This document shows positions 9,641-18,684 of a stretch of 42,428 bases of DNA, piece after piece. Origin of the DNA: an uncultured Prolixibacteraceae bacterium (GTDB lineage: Bacteria > Bacteroidota > Bacteroidia > Bacteroidales > Prolixibacteraceae); NCBI GenBank assembly GCA_913063265.1, contig CAJXZG010000042.1, forward strand, positions 1-42,428, in the 5' to 3' direction. Under the pieces are notes generated by a model. It was given only the letters and a program-made list of their open reading frames with translations. It did no database searches and was not told the origin of the DNA. Positions within the stretch are counted from its first letter, which is position 1. Every line of letters begins with the position of its first letter. The position numbers were made by a program, and so were the translations under genes.

Positions 9641-12001
9641 CTAAGTTTTTTGAGGAATGATTTCGCCATATCCCTCCTTCCAATATTTTTTCCGATAATA
9701 ATAACCATAGCCATAATTATGCTCTTTAGTATCATTCATCAGTATAGCTGCATTTTCAATATTGTTAAATTCTACAAGTTTGTTAATTTGCTTTATCTGA
9801 TTTTTATGACTATAATTCATTCTTAGAACAAACAGACTTAAATCCGAATTTTGACTTGTTAATATTGCATCAGGCACTAATAATAAAGGTGCATTATCAA
9901 TTATTATGTAATCAAACATTTTTTTTGTTTGATCAATTAGTTGTTCAAATTTTGAGTTATCCAACAACTCAGAAGGATTACCACTCACTGTTCCTGTCTG
10001 GATAAAATTTAAATTATCAATCGAGGTCGAAAAAATAATTTCACGTAATTCTTTTTTATTCATCAAATAGTCGCTTAATCCAATCGAATTTTTAATTCCT
10101 AAATGATTGTGTAAAGTTGGTTTATGAAGGTCTGCTCCAATCAACAAGATTTTTTTATTGGATTTTGCTAAAATGGCTGCTAAATTGCAAGAAATAAAGG
10201 ATTTCCCTTCTCCGGGAATTAATGAATTAATAGAAATAACTTTTGAATCCTTCCCTTTCATAATAGTGGTAATGTTTGTCTTTAAACCCCTGAAACTTTC
10301 TGATAATCCGGATCTGGGATGATTTATCACAGGTAAGTTAGCTTTAAACCTATGTCTCATAATCCCCTCAAAAACAGGCAACCTTGTTTGTTTTTCTACT
10401 TCAATCTGACTTTCAATTTTGTTATTAAAAATTATCATTAATGTAATTAAGAAAAACGGTATTACGCCACCACCTACTAATCCAGCTGCAACGTTGATAA
10501 CTAAATTTGGACCTGTTCTTTTGGCTGCTTCCGCTATTGCCGGATCGATTACCTGCACCTCGGGAGCAATTGAAGCTTTTGATATAGAAGCCTCAGCTTT
10601 TTTCTGCAACATGTAAGTATACAATTCATTGTTCAGATCGAATTCCCGTTGCATCCCAATAAGGTTTTTCTCAGTTTCCGGTAACCTTCTTAACCGAGAT
10701 TGAATAGAATTATATCTATTTTGAATACTTTCAAGTTTAGACTCAGTAGTTTTTAATTGATTGTTACATGTTTCGTATAGCGCATCTCTTGTTATTTTTA
10801 TTTCCTTATCTAACATAACCACTGTTGGATTATTTTCCTGTACACTAAACAACAATACCTCTCTTCGGCTATACATCTCCATCAACTTGTTTAGCATGTT
10901 ATTAAGATTTGCATCGGTTATTCCTACCACCGAGGGATTAATAACCTCTTCAATCCCATTGGCATTGTTAAGGTAGGCAAGCAACTCATTGTAATAATTT
11001 ATTTGTAATTGGGTCATATATTTTTCCTGGTCAATTTCCTCAAGTCTCTTATAAACAGATTGAGCTTCCTGACTCATATCAATTACTTCATTATTACGAC
11101 GATAACTGCTAAAGTTTTCTTCTGCGGTTCCAACTGTATTTTTCAGTTTTTCAAGCTGTGAGTCGATAAATTCCAACGATTTTTGTGAATTTTCAAATTT
11201 ATTCGCCATTCCAAACTCTGTAATTACCTCATTCAACTCATTTATAAAATCAGCCTCCCTTTCTCTATCCTGACCAGCAACCACTACTGTTATAATATCA
11301 GAATTTTCTTCTTCAGAATAAGCTACAGTTTTCCCAAGATATTGAGAAGTTAAAGAGTTTATATCATTGAATTGAAGAATATAGGTTAGATCGATTTCAC
11401 CCCACCCCTTATCCAGTGTAAAATTGAAGAATTCATTTTTAAATACGTCACCAAAATTTACGTTTTGATCAATATCGATTTTTTGTGTATATCCATGTAC
11501 ACGGGTATCCGCTTCTATTTTTATATTATAGGATTTATCACTAATTTTTTTTATCAATATTTCTACTTTCTTTGCATTCAAGGCCATTGGAGACACTTTT
11601 AGTTCAAAAGGAGCATTTTTGTACAAATCAGCATTATACATGAATTTTTTTTGATACCATGAATAATCCCATCCTAAATTTTTCAAAGCTTTTTGATACA
11701 AAGTGTATGAGCGAAAAATACCAATTTGATTTGCAATATTGGTCTGTTTATCAATTTTCCTTCTCGGATCATTAAATTCTAACATAGAACTTAGATCCCC
11801 CCCATCATTTTTAACCAATATTTTACTTGTTACTTCGTAAGTAACGGGAGAATTCTTGTAAATAAAAAAACCTATGAGAACTCCAATAACAATTGAAACT
11901 ATAAACCAAGGCCATTTTTGTATGTATTTAAATATTAGATTTCGACTTTTTTCTTCCTCTTTGGAATCGATCAATCTAATTATATCATCCATATTTTCCA
12001 T
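9641..12001 (-). CDS. wzc: Wzc-type polysaccharide co-polymerase with BY-kinase domain
   Basis: 786-residue inner-membrane protein controlling chain length and export with Wza. Order: short cytoplasmic N-terminus, TM1 at about 34-48, Wzz domain, long coiled-coil periplasmic region with the GNVR-like part (LNNELYTYMLQKKAEASI), TM2 near 500-525, then a cytoplasmic tyrosine kinase domain. Walker A is SLIPGEGKS (593-601), Walker B YIIIDNAP (about 698-705), and the tail has a tyrosine cluster (NYGYGYYYRKKYW, about 770-782) for autophosphorylation. Walker A' reads LLIGADLHKP, lacking the first Asp and the Arg of the usual DxDxR, so ATP handling may differ; the fold is otherwise intact. It follows wza by 20 bp. 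Confidence 0.93.
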   Translation of the reverse strand: MENMDDIIRLIDSKEEEKSRNLIFKYIQKWPWFIVSIVIGVLIGFFIYKNSPVTYEVTSKILVKNDGGDLSSMLEFNDPRRKIDKQTNIANQIGIFRSYTLYQKALKNLGWDYSWYQKKFMYNADLYKNAPFELKVSPMALNAKKVEILIKKISDKSYNIKIEADTRVHGYTQKIDIDQNVNFGDVFKNEFFNFTLDKGWGEIDLTYILQFNDINSLTSQYLGKTVAYSEEENSDIITVVVAGQDREREADFINELNEVITEFGMANKFENSQKSLEFIDSQLEKLKNTVGTAEENFSSYRRNNEVIDMSQEAQSVYKRLEEIDQEKYMTQLQINYYNELLAYLNNANGIEEVINPSVVGITDANLNNMLNKLMEMYSRREVLLFSVQENNPTVVMLDKEIKITRDALYETCNNQLKTTESKLESIQNRYNSIQSRLRRLPETEKNLIGMQREFDLNNELYTYMLQKKAEASISKASIAPEVQVIDPAIAEAAKRTGPNLVINVAAGLVGGGVIPFFLITLMIIFNNKIESQIEVEKQTRLPVFEGIMRHRFKANLPVINHPRSGLSESFRGLKTNITTIMKGKDSKVISINSLIPGEGKSFISCNLAAILAKSNKKILLIGADLHKPTLHNHLGIKNSIGLSDYLMNKKELREIIFSTSIDNLNFIQTGTVSGNPSELLDNSKFEQLIDQTKKMFDYIIIDNAPLLLVPDAILTSQNSDLSLFVLRMNYSHKNQIKQINKLVEFNNIENAAILMNDTKEHNYGYGYYYRKKYWKEGYGEIIPQKT

Positions 12002-12021
12002 AATATTTTACTGGCTCAAAA

Positions 12022-12825
12022 TTAATTGTTTATTATAAACGATGCTGTAAGTAAAAGTACTGATATAGTACCAAGCAACCTTCCATAAGTATCGCTGTTT
12101 GCTGCTCTTCTTTTAAAGTTACTTGGGGGTACGTAAACCAAATCATTGGGTTCAAGATAAAAAACGTCTGAAGAAAAAACGCTGTTATCAGTTAAATCTA
12201 CATAATGCGAATCATACCCATTCCCATTTAATCTTTTCACAACTACATTTCTCACATCGGCATAATCTGAAATACCGTTGGCCATTGCAATTGCATCCAA
12301 CAGGTTTATATTTCCTTCATAGTTGTAAATTAATCCCGGTGTTCTTATTTCACCAGTTAAATTAATCCTGTAGTTCAAAAATTTCACTTCCACGCTAGGA
12401 TCTTTTAAATACTCTTCAGCCTTTGTTTTTAATTTTGCGCCGGCTTGTTCAAGTGTTAGTCCAACAAAATTTATCTTACCTAAAATGGGCAATGTTATTG
12501 ATGAATCGGGCATAACCCTGAATCCATTGATGTATTGACTTGTTGGATCTCCAAAGTTACTTGAAGTTCCGCCAGATGAATATCCTCCTCCCCTTCCTAC
12601 ATTGCTGGGATTAAAAATCTGGTTTATTTCCGGGTCAATTGTTTTTATACTTACATATAAGTTGTCAAATGGTTTTATTTTAATTTCGGGTGGCGGAGGC
12701 ACCAGGTGGCGCGTACTACTGTCCTCCTCCGTCTCGCGAAACATGTAAATTTCCTTTGTTGTAACGCAAGATGTTTGAATGATTATTGCCAATAATGCAA
12801 AAAACAATTGAAAAGATTTTTTCAT
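12022..12825 (-). CDS. wza: Wza-type polysaccharide export lipoprotein
   Basis: Outer-membrane export channel component. From the ATG at 12825 the protein is 267 residues: MKKSFQLFFALLAIIIQTSC is a signal peptide ending in a lipobox with the acylated Cys at about 20. An in-frame GTG at 12849 would add eight residues before the signal and is unlikely. The poly-export domain follows (IKPFDNLYVSIKT, then DSSITLPILGKINFVGLT), with one SLBB-type segment (INLTGEIRTPGLI). The C-terminal stretch LLGTISVLLLTASFIINN is hydrophobic, like the terminal helix that spans the outer membrane in Wza. A glycine/serine-rich linker lies near residue 80. It directly precedes wzc, its export partner. Confidence 0.92.
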   Translation of the reverse strand: MKKSFQLFFALLAIIIQTSCVTTKEIYMFRETEEDSSTRHLVPPPPEIKIKPFDNLYVSIKTIDPEINQIFNPSNVGRGGGYSSGGTSSNFGDPTSQYINGFRVMPDSSITLPILGKINFVGLTLEQAGAKLKTKAEEYLKDPSVEVKFLNYRINLTGEIRTPGLIYNYEGNINLLDAIAMANGISDYADVRNVVVKRLNGNGYDSHYVDLTDNSVFSSDVFYLEPNDLVYVPPSNFKRRAANSDTYGRLLGTISVLLLTASFIINN

Positions 12826-13115
12826 TTTTATTTTATTTTGATTAAACACAGCTTAATTGATTTTGAACCACCACAACATGTTTAATGCAGCAGATAGTTT
12901 TATCGCTAGGATATAATTTTTTAACAATCTTTCTAATTTTTCTCTTTCCTGCTTTAAATAAATAGTAATGTATCGAAGCGTAGCAAGATAAATATTTTAC
13001 AAATTTTTATCGTTCAAAATAGTTTTCATGTTGAAAATTTAAAAATAACTTTTCCCTTTCCTAGTCAACCTGCTATTTTTAATATTTTATTTACTATGTG
13101 TAATTGAAAATATTT

Positions 13116-13883
13116 TTATTGGATACTATACTGTTCTTTAATTTTCAGTTTTCTTTTCAGTACGATCCAAAGAAAAAGAGAATTTCCGACCAAATATCTT
13201 TTCCACATTCTTTTAGGTTCCTGGGATAATCTAAAAAACCATTCTAAACCAATATTCTGCATCCATACAGGTGCTCGTTTGGTGTATCCTGCGACAACAT
13301 CGAAAGAACCGCCAACACCCATCGTAAAATTTACTTGTGATAATTTCTCTCTGTATTTATACATAAAGTTTTCCTTTCGGGGAGAAGTTATAGCGACAAA
13401 AAGAATTTGTGCACCACTTTCGGCTATTTGTTTTGCAACCTCACCTTCTTCATCAGCGGTAAAATAGCCGTTTCTATATCCGGCAATTAATAAAGTTTTA
13501 TATTTATTGCTATAAATTTCAACAACTTTTTTTACAACATCTTCTTTTGCTCCCAAAAAGAAACATTTATACCCTTTTTTTGCAGATAAATTTATTAGTT
13601 CATCCATTAAATCTATTCCGGCTACACGTTCAGGTATTTGCAAGCCAAGGAACCTTGCTGCCCAAACTATACTTTGTCCATCAGCATTAATCAGATCGCA
13701 TGAAACTACACTTTGATGCAATTGCTTATCCTTTTGCATTGCAACAACCTTTCCTGCATTAATTACAACATGGTTTATCCTTTTATTCTGGCTGATTGCG
13801 GCATCAATAATAGTAACCGTTTCAACCATTGTTAATGAATCAACGGGAATATCTAAAAAATCTACTTTTTTATTTTTAATCAT
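13116..13883 (-). CDS. GT26 glycosyltransferase (WecG/TagA/CpsF family), probable ManNAcA transferase
   Basis: 255 residues covering the full GT26 domain: INAGKVV, the acceptor/catalytic block DLINADGQS (Asp68), CFFLGAK, the VGGSFDVVAGYTKRAP motif and the C-terminal LEWFFRLSQEPKRMWKRY, which in this family is involved in membrane association. WecG adds ManNAcA and TagA adds ManNAc as the second sugar on a polyprenyl-diphosphate-linked first sugar. Because wecB and wecC, which make UDP-ManNAcA, are the two genes immediately before it, ManNAcA transfer as second step is the best inference. Donor and acceptor are not proven. About 145 bp separates it from wecC. Confidence 0.88.
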   Translation of the reverse strand: MIKNKKVDFLDIPVDSLTMVETVTIIDAAISQNKRINHVVINAGKVVAMQKDKQLHQSVVSCDLINADGQSIVWAARFLGLQIPERVAGIDLMDELINLSAKKGYKCFFLGAKEDVVKKVVEIYSNKYKTLLIAGYRNGYFTADEEGEVAKQIAESGAQILFVAITSPRKENFMYKYREKLSQVNFTMGVGGSFDVVAGYTKRAPVWMQNIGLEWFFRLSQEPKRMWKRYLVGNSLFLWIVLKRKLKIKEQYSIQ

Positions 13884-14029
13884 AAAAACAAATTTGATAT
13901 TGCAACCTGAATTTCCTTTAAAATTTTTTCCTAAGGTAATTTAATTTAAGGGGTTAGAAACAATCATCAAGAGGTTGTTTAACGGTCGCTAGATAACTAA
14001 TTATAAAATGTTGCTTTACATTTAATAAC

Positions 14030-15241
14030 CTATCTTCTAAACACCCCGGCAAAATCCAAAATAATTTTATCCGCTCTATATTCTAAAGTTTTAAATTCAT
14101 TATGCGCGACCAAAAAGGCAACAATATCAGCTTGCTCATAGGCTTCATTGAAATTAGTTAGTTTAAACACATTATGTTCTTTTAGATTGGGTTCCACAAT
14201 TAAAAAACCATCCTGTTCAGACTGCATCACTTTTTGAGCAATATATTTTGCCGGGCTTTCTCTCAAATCGTCAATATTTGGTTTAAAAGCCAATCCCATA
14301 ATTGCAACTTTTGGTTTTACCCCGTTTTTGATTTCATATTCCAACATTGTATTTCTGATTTTTTCAGCAGACCAAAACGATTTATAGTTGTTAATTTCCC
14401 TTGCTTTTCCAATTACCTGTGATTCGACAGGAAAATCAGCAGTGATAAAATAAGGATCGACTGCAATACAGTGGCCACCTACACCACAACCTGGTTGAAG
14501 AATATTTACCCTTGGATGTTTATTGGCCAGTTCTATTAACTCCCAAACATTTATGTCTGCTTTGTCACAAATTAATGATAACTCATTTGCAAATGCTATC
14601 TGAACATCTCTTGACGAGTTTTCTGTAAGTTTACACATTTCTGCAGTTCTGGCATTTGTAGAATGCAATTCACCCTCAACAAATGTTGAGTAAAATTCTT
14701 TCGCCTTATCTGTTGATATATTATCAATGCCACCAATTACACGATCATTATATATCAATTCGTGAAGTACGTTTCCAGGCAATACTCTCTCTGGACAGTA
14801 TGCTATATAAATTTTATTTTTCAATTCAGGTCTTTTTGAAAAAATGTTAGCTGCCATTTTATCGGTTGTACCAACAGGTGATGTTGATTCAATAATGTAT
14901 AAGTCATTTTCTTTTAATAAAGGAAGAACAGCATTTGTGGCTGCTTCAACAAAAGAGATATCCGGTTCATGGTTTCCTTTAAATGGGGTTGGTACTACTA
15001 TCAGATAAACATCACTAACTTCAGGATTTACTGATGCCCGCAATGTTTTACCTTGGACAGTTTGTTTTACAACTTGCTCCAGTCCAGTCTCAATTATATG
15101 TATTTCCCCTTTGTTTATTGTATCTACTACTTTTGGATTAATATCTACACCTAAAGTTTTAATTCCTTTATTCGCAACAACAGCTGCCGTAGGTAAACCG
15201 ATGTACCCCAACCCCATAAAACAAACTTGATTGTACTTCAT
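14030..15241 (-). CDS. wecC: UDP-N-acetyl-D-mannosamine dehydrogenase
   Basis: Oxidises UDP-ManNAc to UDP-ManNAcA with two NAD+. 403 residues with the three usual domains: N-terminal NAD-binding (FMGLGYIGLPTA), the central helix region with KLTEN (Lys204), and the catalytic cysteine in GCGVGGHCIAVDP (Cys258), then the C-terminal UDP-binding domain (IMGLAFKPNIDDLRESPA). The GCGVGGHCI form and the EST-SPVGTT segment are those of the WecC branch rather than UDP-glucose dehydrogenase. It lies 51 bp after wecB and ahead of the GT26 gene, giving a complete ManNAcA supply-and-transfer set. Confidence 0.93.
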   Translation of the reverse strand: MKYNQVCFMGLGYIGLPTAAVVANKGIKTLGVDINPKVVDTINKGEIHIIETGLEQVVKQTVQGKTLRASVNPEVSDVYLIVVPTPFKGNHEPDISFVEAATNAVLPLLKENDLYIIESTSPVGTTDKMAANIFSKRPELKNKIYIAYCPERVLPGNVLHELIYNDRVIGGIDNISTDKAKEFYSTFVEGELHSTNARTAEMCKLTENSSRDVQIAFANELSLICDKADINVWELIELANKHPRVNILQPGCGVGGHCIAVDPYFITADFPVESQVIGKAREINNYKSFWSAEKIRNTMLEYEIKNGVKPKVAIMGLAFKPNIDDLRESPAKYIAQKVMQSEQDGFLIVEPNLKEHNVFKLTNFNEAYEQADIVAFLVAHNEFKTLEYRADKIILDFAGVFRR

Positions 15242-15292
15242 TATTCTAAATTATTTTTTATCATTAAGGCTTAACAAATTGAAATAAAATGC

Positions 15293-16462
15293 TTAGTTAT
15301 TTGTAAGAAAATCAACAATTCTTTGACATGCTTTTCCATCACCGTAAGGATTTGTCGCTTTCGACATTTTATTGTAGTGGACTTTATCATCGAGCAATCG
15401 GGAAACTTCATTCACTATTTTCTTTTTGTCCGTACCTACAAGCATTACAGTTCCGGCATCAACTGCTTCTGGTCTTTCAGTTGTATCGCGCATAACCAAA
15501 ACCGGTTTTCCCAGTCCGGGTGCTTCTTCCTGGATTCCCCCTGAGTCTGTTAATACTAAAAAACTATTACTCATCAGATAAACAAATGGTAAATAATCTA
15601 ACGGTGAAATAAGGTGGATATTTGGTAAAATTTCACTTTTTTGACCTCCGAGAATTTCGAAAACCGGTTGTTTTACATTAGGATTTAAATGAACCGGGTA
15701 AACAAAATCCACATCAGGATATTTCATCGCCAATTCTTTAATCGAATAACAAATATTTAAAAAACCTTCACCAAAATTCTCTCTCCTGTGACCTGTTATA
15801 AGTACAAGTTTTTTATTATTTGACCAGCTTTCAAAAAGAGTATTATCTAAACCCTGGCTGTTAAGGTAGTCTTTCACCGTTTTTGTAACATTTTGGTCCG
15901 TTTTGATTTTATCGGTAACCATAATTAGAGCATCAATCACGGTATTTCCAGTAACCATAATTTTTGCTTCATCGACTCCTTCATTTAAAAGGTTTAATTT
16001 GCTAAGTTCTGTAGGTGAAAAGTGTATGTTTGCCAATCTCCCGGTTAAAAGTCTGTTCATTTCTTCGGGCCAGGGGCTGTAAATATTATGGGTACGCAAT
16101 CCCGCTTCAACATGTCCAACTGTTATTCTTTGATAAAATGCAGCTAAAGCTGCTGCCGTTGATGTAGCAGTATCACCATGAACCAACACCAAATCTGGTT
16201 TTTCCTGAATTAATACTTCCTTCAAACCCAACAATATTTTTGATGTTACATCATATAAATCCTGTCCTGGTTTCATGATTGCCAAATCATAATCGGGTGT
16301 TATTTCAAAAATTCTCATTACCTGGTCCAACATTTCACGGTGCTGACCTGTTACACAAACTTTTGTTTCGTAAATTCCTGGTCTTTTTTGAAATTCTTTT
16401 ACCAAGGGGGCCATTTTAATTGCCTCTGGTCTTGTACCAAAAATTATTAAGATTTTTTTCAT
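15293..16462 (-). CDS. wecB: UDP-N-acetylglucosamine 2-epimerase (non-hydrolysing)
   Basis: Interconverts UDP-GlcNAc and UDP-ManNAc in the cytoplasm. 389 residues, GT-B-like fold. Family signatures are all present: [12 protein letters not shown] at the N-terminus, [65 protein letters not shown] and TERPEA. There is no kinase domain and no sign of the hydrolysing variant. The next gene is wecC, which uses its product. An 18-bp palindrome lies in the gap ahead of it. Confidence 0.95.
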   Translation of the reverse strand: MKKILIIFGTRPEAIKMAPLVKEFQKRPGIYETKVCVTGQHREMLDQVMRIFEITPDYDLAIMKPGQDLYDVTSKILLGLKEVLIQEKPDLVLVHGDTATSTAAALAAFYQRITVGHVEAGLRTHNIYSPWPEEMNRLLTGRLANIHFSPTELSKLNLLNEGVDEAKIMVTGNTVIDALIMVTDKIKTDQNVTKTVKDYLNSQGLDNTLFESWSNNKKLVLITGHRRENFGEGFLNICYSIKELAMKYPDVDFVYPVHLNPNVKQPVFEILGGQKSEILPNIHLISPLDYLPFVYLMSNSFLVLTDSGGIQEEAPGLGKPVLVMRDTTERPEAVDAGTVMLVGTDKKKIVNEVSRLLDDKVHYNKMSKATNPYGDGKACQRIVDFLTNN

Positions 16463-16567
16463 TTAATGGTCTGATTTTGAATTCTCCTGTTCCTTCTTTA
16501 ATTATAAATTTGAATATGTAAATAATTAATTCAATCCGAATTATGTTTTTTTTAAGTGAAAATAATA

Positions 16568-16585
16568 CATGAATTATAATTCATG
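16568..16585. repeat. 18-bp perfect palindrome upstream of wecB
   Basis: CATGAATTATAATTCATG reads the same on both strands. It lies 18 bp past the stop of the AAC(3)-like gene and about 105 bp ahead of wecB. It could form a 7-bp AT-rich hairpin with a TATA loop or serve as a binding site for a dimeric regulator; there is no T-run of the kind expected of a strong terminator. Confidence 0.7.
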
Positions 16586-16603
16586 GAATAAAACTAATTG
16601 GTA

Positions 16604-17494
16604 TTAAATGTGCTTGTGCCCGACAAGTTTAATGGCGACAGCTAGCATTGCTTTATCATATTTTTTTCTTTTTAGGTTTTCACTTAAACATGAAGTAAAA
16701 GAATATTTTGAATTTTCCCAGGTAAAACTGCAATTAGTACATGCTTTATCATTGCATAGAAATGCAGACGGGTTTTGAACAAACAATTCTTTTTCAATTT
16801 TTAATGTTCCCGACATTGAGGTTAAAAGTGTTTCTGTATCTCCTAATTTTCCTTCCCCAAGAACTGCTCCACCTTTATAATACAGTGGTATTAAGTTATT
16901 AAAACCTTTTGGACATCCATTTGCCCAATAACGTTTAAAAAATTTCTTTTCCCCGTTTTCTTTGTAATAGATTCCCTTTGGTAAACTAAGCTGCCAAAAT
17001 CCCAGCTCACAAATAGCAACATGAGTAGTTCCAACTCCAACAACTTTATTAACATCACCTACTCTGAGATTTTTTGCTCCCAGGTCGGCCATTTTTCGTA
17101 AGAAGCCATAGGGTGCGCTATTTTTATTAAATTCTTCTGTTAGGGCCTTGGCTTTTTTTCCAATCGCGGTAAAAGCCTGCACAGGATGTGTGCTTCGATA
17201 AGCCTCCGGATGCTGAAGCATATAATTGGCAAAATATCCGGCATAAGATTTTGAGGTGGGAAGGGAAACCCGATCTTGTTTAATGGGTTTTAAAAATGAA
17301 TAAAATGGTTCAACAAATGAGTCGCAAACAAGGGTACCGTCTTTACCTACTAATTCAATAAAAGCCTCAAGCAAAGTTGATATTCCTCCTTCAATCTCAC
17401 CAATTGACTTAACAGAGACTTTTAAATTTAAAATATCACCGGCTTTAACACCTAATTTTTGCAAAGATTTTATAATCTCCTGTTTATTTATCAT
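16604..17494 (-). CDS. AAC(3)-family (Antibiotic_NAT) acyltransferase-like protein
   Basis: 296 residues with the fold of aminoglycoside 3-N-acetyltransferases: LGVKAGDILNLKVSVKSIG, the ...DGTLVCDSF strand, LPTSKSYAGYFANYML, HPVQAFTAIGKKA and the core GVGTTHVAICELG with the conserved His. In classical members the motif is TxxHxAE; here the Glu at His+3 is Ile and a Glu occurs at His+5, so the active site is changed or shifted. The last 55 residues hold a cysteine-rich patch (CNDKACTNC), unusual for the family. It overlaps the previous gene by 4 bp and is the last of a four-gene overlapping cassette with MaoC- and CitE-like acyl-CoA enzymes. N-acylation of an aminosugar of the repeat, rather than drug resistance, is inferred. 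Confidence 0.8.
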   Translation of the reverse strand: MINKQEIIKSLQKLGVKAGDILNLKVSVKSIGEIEGGISTLLEAFIELVGKDGTLVCDSFVEPFYSFLKPIKQDRVSLPTSKSYAGYFANYMLQHPEAYRSTHPVQAFTAIGKKAKALTEEFNKNSAPYGFLRKMADLGAKNLRVGDVNKVVGVGTTHVAICELGFWQLSLPKGIYYKENGEKKFFKRYWANGCPKGFNNLIPLYYKGGAVLGEGKLGDTETLLTSMSGTLKIEKELFVQNPSAFLCNDKACTNCSFTWENSKYSFTSCLSENLKRKKYDKAMLAVAIKLVGHKHI

Positions 17495-18684
17495 TTTATC
17501 ATTTTTTTAAAATATGCCAGGGCCAATAACATCCAGGCCTGGTTCCACCTGAAATAGTCAATTTTATTAGTAAAGAGTTTTCTTTTTTGATAATAAAAAA
17601 TCCCTTTTTTTTCTGAATAAAGATTATTTAAGGTGTACTTAAGTATAGTTTTTGCTCTCTCCTTACTCTTTTCAGGGTCAAAAAACATTCTTGAAAAAAC
17701 AATTATACCAACCGCCTGGTTATGAATATCAATGGGAAATAACTCGGGGTATCTCCATAGTCCTTTTCCATCCTCAGTAAATTGTTCATTCATATAAAAT
17801 GAATAAGCTTTTTCCAATTTTAATTCAATGTCTCTATCAGAATGGTTTAAGTATTTTAATGCCTCATTTATTGAATTTAATATAAATCCCTGATGGAAAT
17901 CAATTTGGTTTTTGTCTTTTCCCGTTTCTGGATAAAAGCGATAACTCCAACTCCCGTCATCCCTCATATGGGCCATGTTAAACTTTATGGTTTGCAATGA
18001 TTCAACTTTGAATTTTTCATCACCGGTAAGGTAAAAACATTTGGCCAGTATTTCTGAAACGAAGGAATTAGCATTATAAATAATGTCTTTTCTCAACGCT
18101 GTATAACTGTAACATTTTCCCTCGTCGGTAACTGTTGTTGGGATACAACTGGTTATAAATTTGCTGATTCCGAGTAAAACTTCCTTTGCATCCTCATCCT
18201 GAGTGACCCTGTAAAATTCAAATATCCCTTCGAACATAAAACAGGCTAAAACTGAAGATGGATCAAATTTTGACCTGCTCCTGCCAGATAGTACCAATGG
18301 ATAATGAACTGCCCAAAAATATCCTGAAAACCGGTCATCTTTTCTAATCATATTTTTAATCATATCAAAAACCAGGTGCATCTGTTTCAATAAAAATTCA
18401 GAAGGTTCAAATGAGTACAATACTGAGTAAGCGTGCAAAATTAAACCTAAAGATTTTGCACCCTTTTCTTTTTTTATACCTAAAAGTGGTCTTATATTAA
18501 CCGGATTTCGTAACTGAATTTGTATAGCAGCAGCCTGAGCAAATGAGCCAAAATATTTAAAAGGAAGAAAAGAATTTAATGTATCATAGGGATCGTAGCC
18601 CTTGTAATCTTCATTTATTAAATGCTCAATCAACCTTTGTGTAATAAGATCGATATCATATTTTCTATTCAATCCCATTTCCAT
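17491..18684 (-). CDS. Helical-barrel protein of polysaccharide loci, function unknown
   Basis: 397 residues, soluble, no signal peptide. The sequence is a series of paired amphipathic helices with aromatic-rich turns (FSGYFWAVHYPLVL, DDGSWSYRFYPETG, GLWRYPELFPIDIHNQAVG, FRWNQAWMLLAL), the look of an (alpha/alpha)6 or (alpha/alpha)7 barrel as in unsaturated glucuronyl hydrolases, GlcNAc 2-epimerases or C5-epimerase C-domains. No catalytic motif can be assigned with confidence; the C-terminal RWNQAW segment is the most enzyme-like. It overlaps the citE-like gene upstream (20 bp) and the AAC(3)-like gene downstream (4 bp), so it is made in step with both. A second ATG at 18678 is an alternative start. 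Uronic-acid epimerisation or hydrolysis acting on ManNAcA is possible but unproven. Confidence 0.75.
   Translation of the reverse strand: MEMGLNRKYDIDLITQRLIEHLINEDYKGYDPYDTLNSFLPFKYFGSFAQAAAIQIQLRNPVNIRPLLGIKKEKGAKSLGLILHAYSVLYSFEPSEFLLKQMHLVFDMIKNMIRKDDRFSGYFWAVHYPLVLSGRSRSKFDPSSVLACFMFEGIFEFYRVTQDEDAKEVLLGISKFITSCIPTTVTDEGKCYSYTALRKDIIYNANSFVSEILAKCFYLTGDEKFKVESLQTIKFNMAHMRDDGSWSYRFYPETGKDKNQIDFHQGFILNSINEALKYLNHSDRDIELKLEKAYSFYMNEQFTEDGKGLWRYPELFPIDIHNQAVGIIVFSRMFFDPEKSKERAKTILKYTLNNLYSEKKGIFYYQKRKLFTNKIDYFRWNQAWMLLALAYFKKMIK

Noticed and set aside
16604..17494. Aminoglycoside resistance gene
   Set aside because: The fold is AAC(3)-like, but the motif is altered and the gene is coupled to acyl-CoA and polysaccharide genes with no mobile element nearby.
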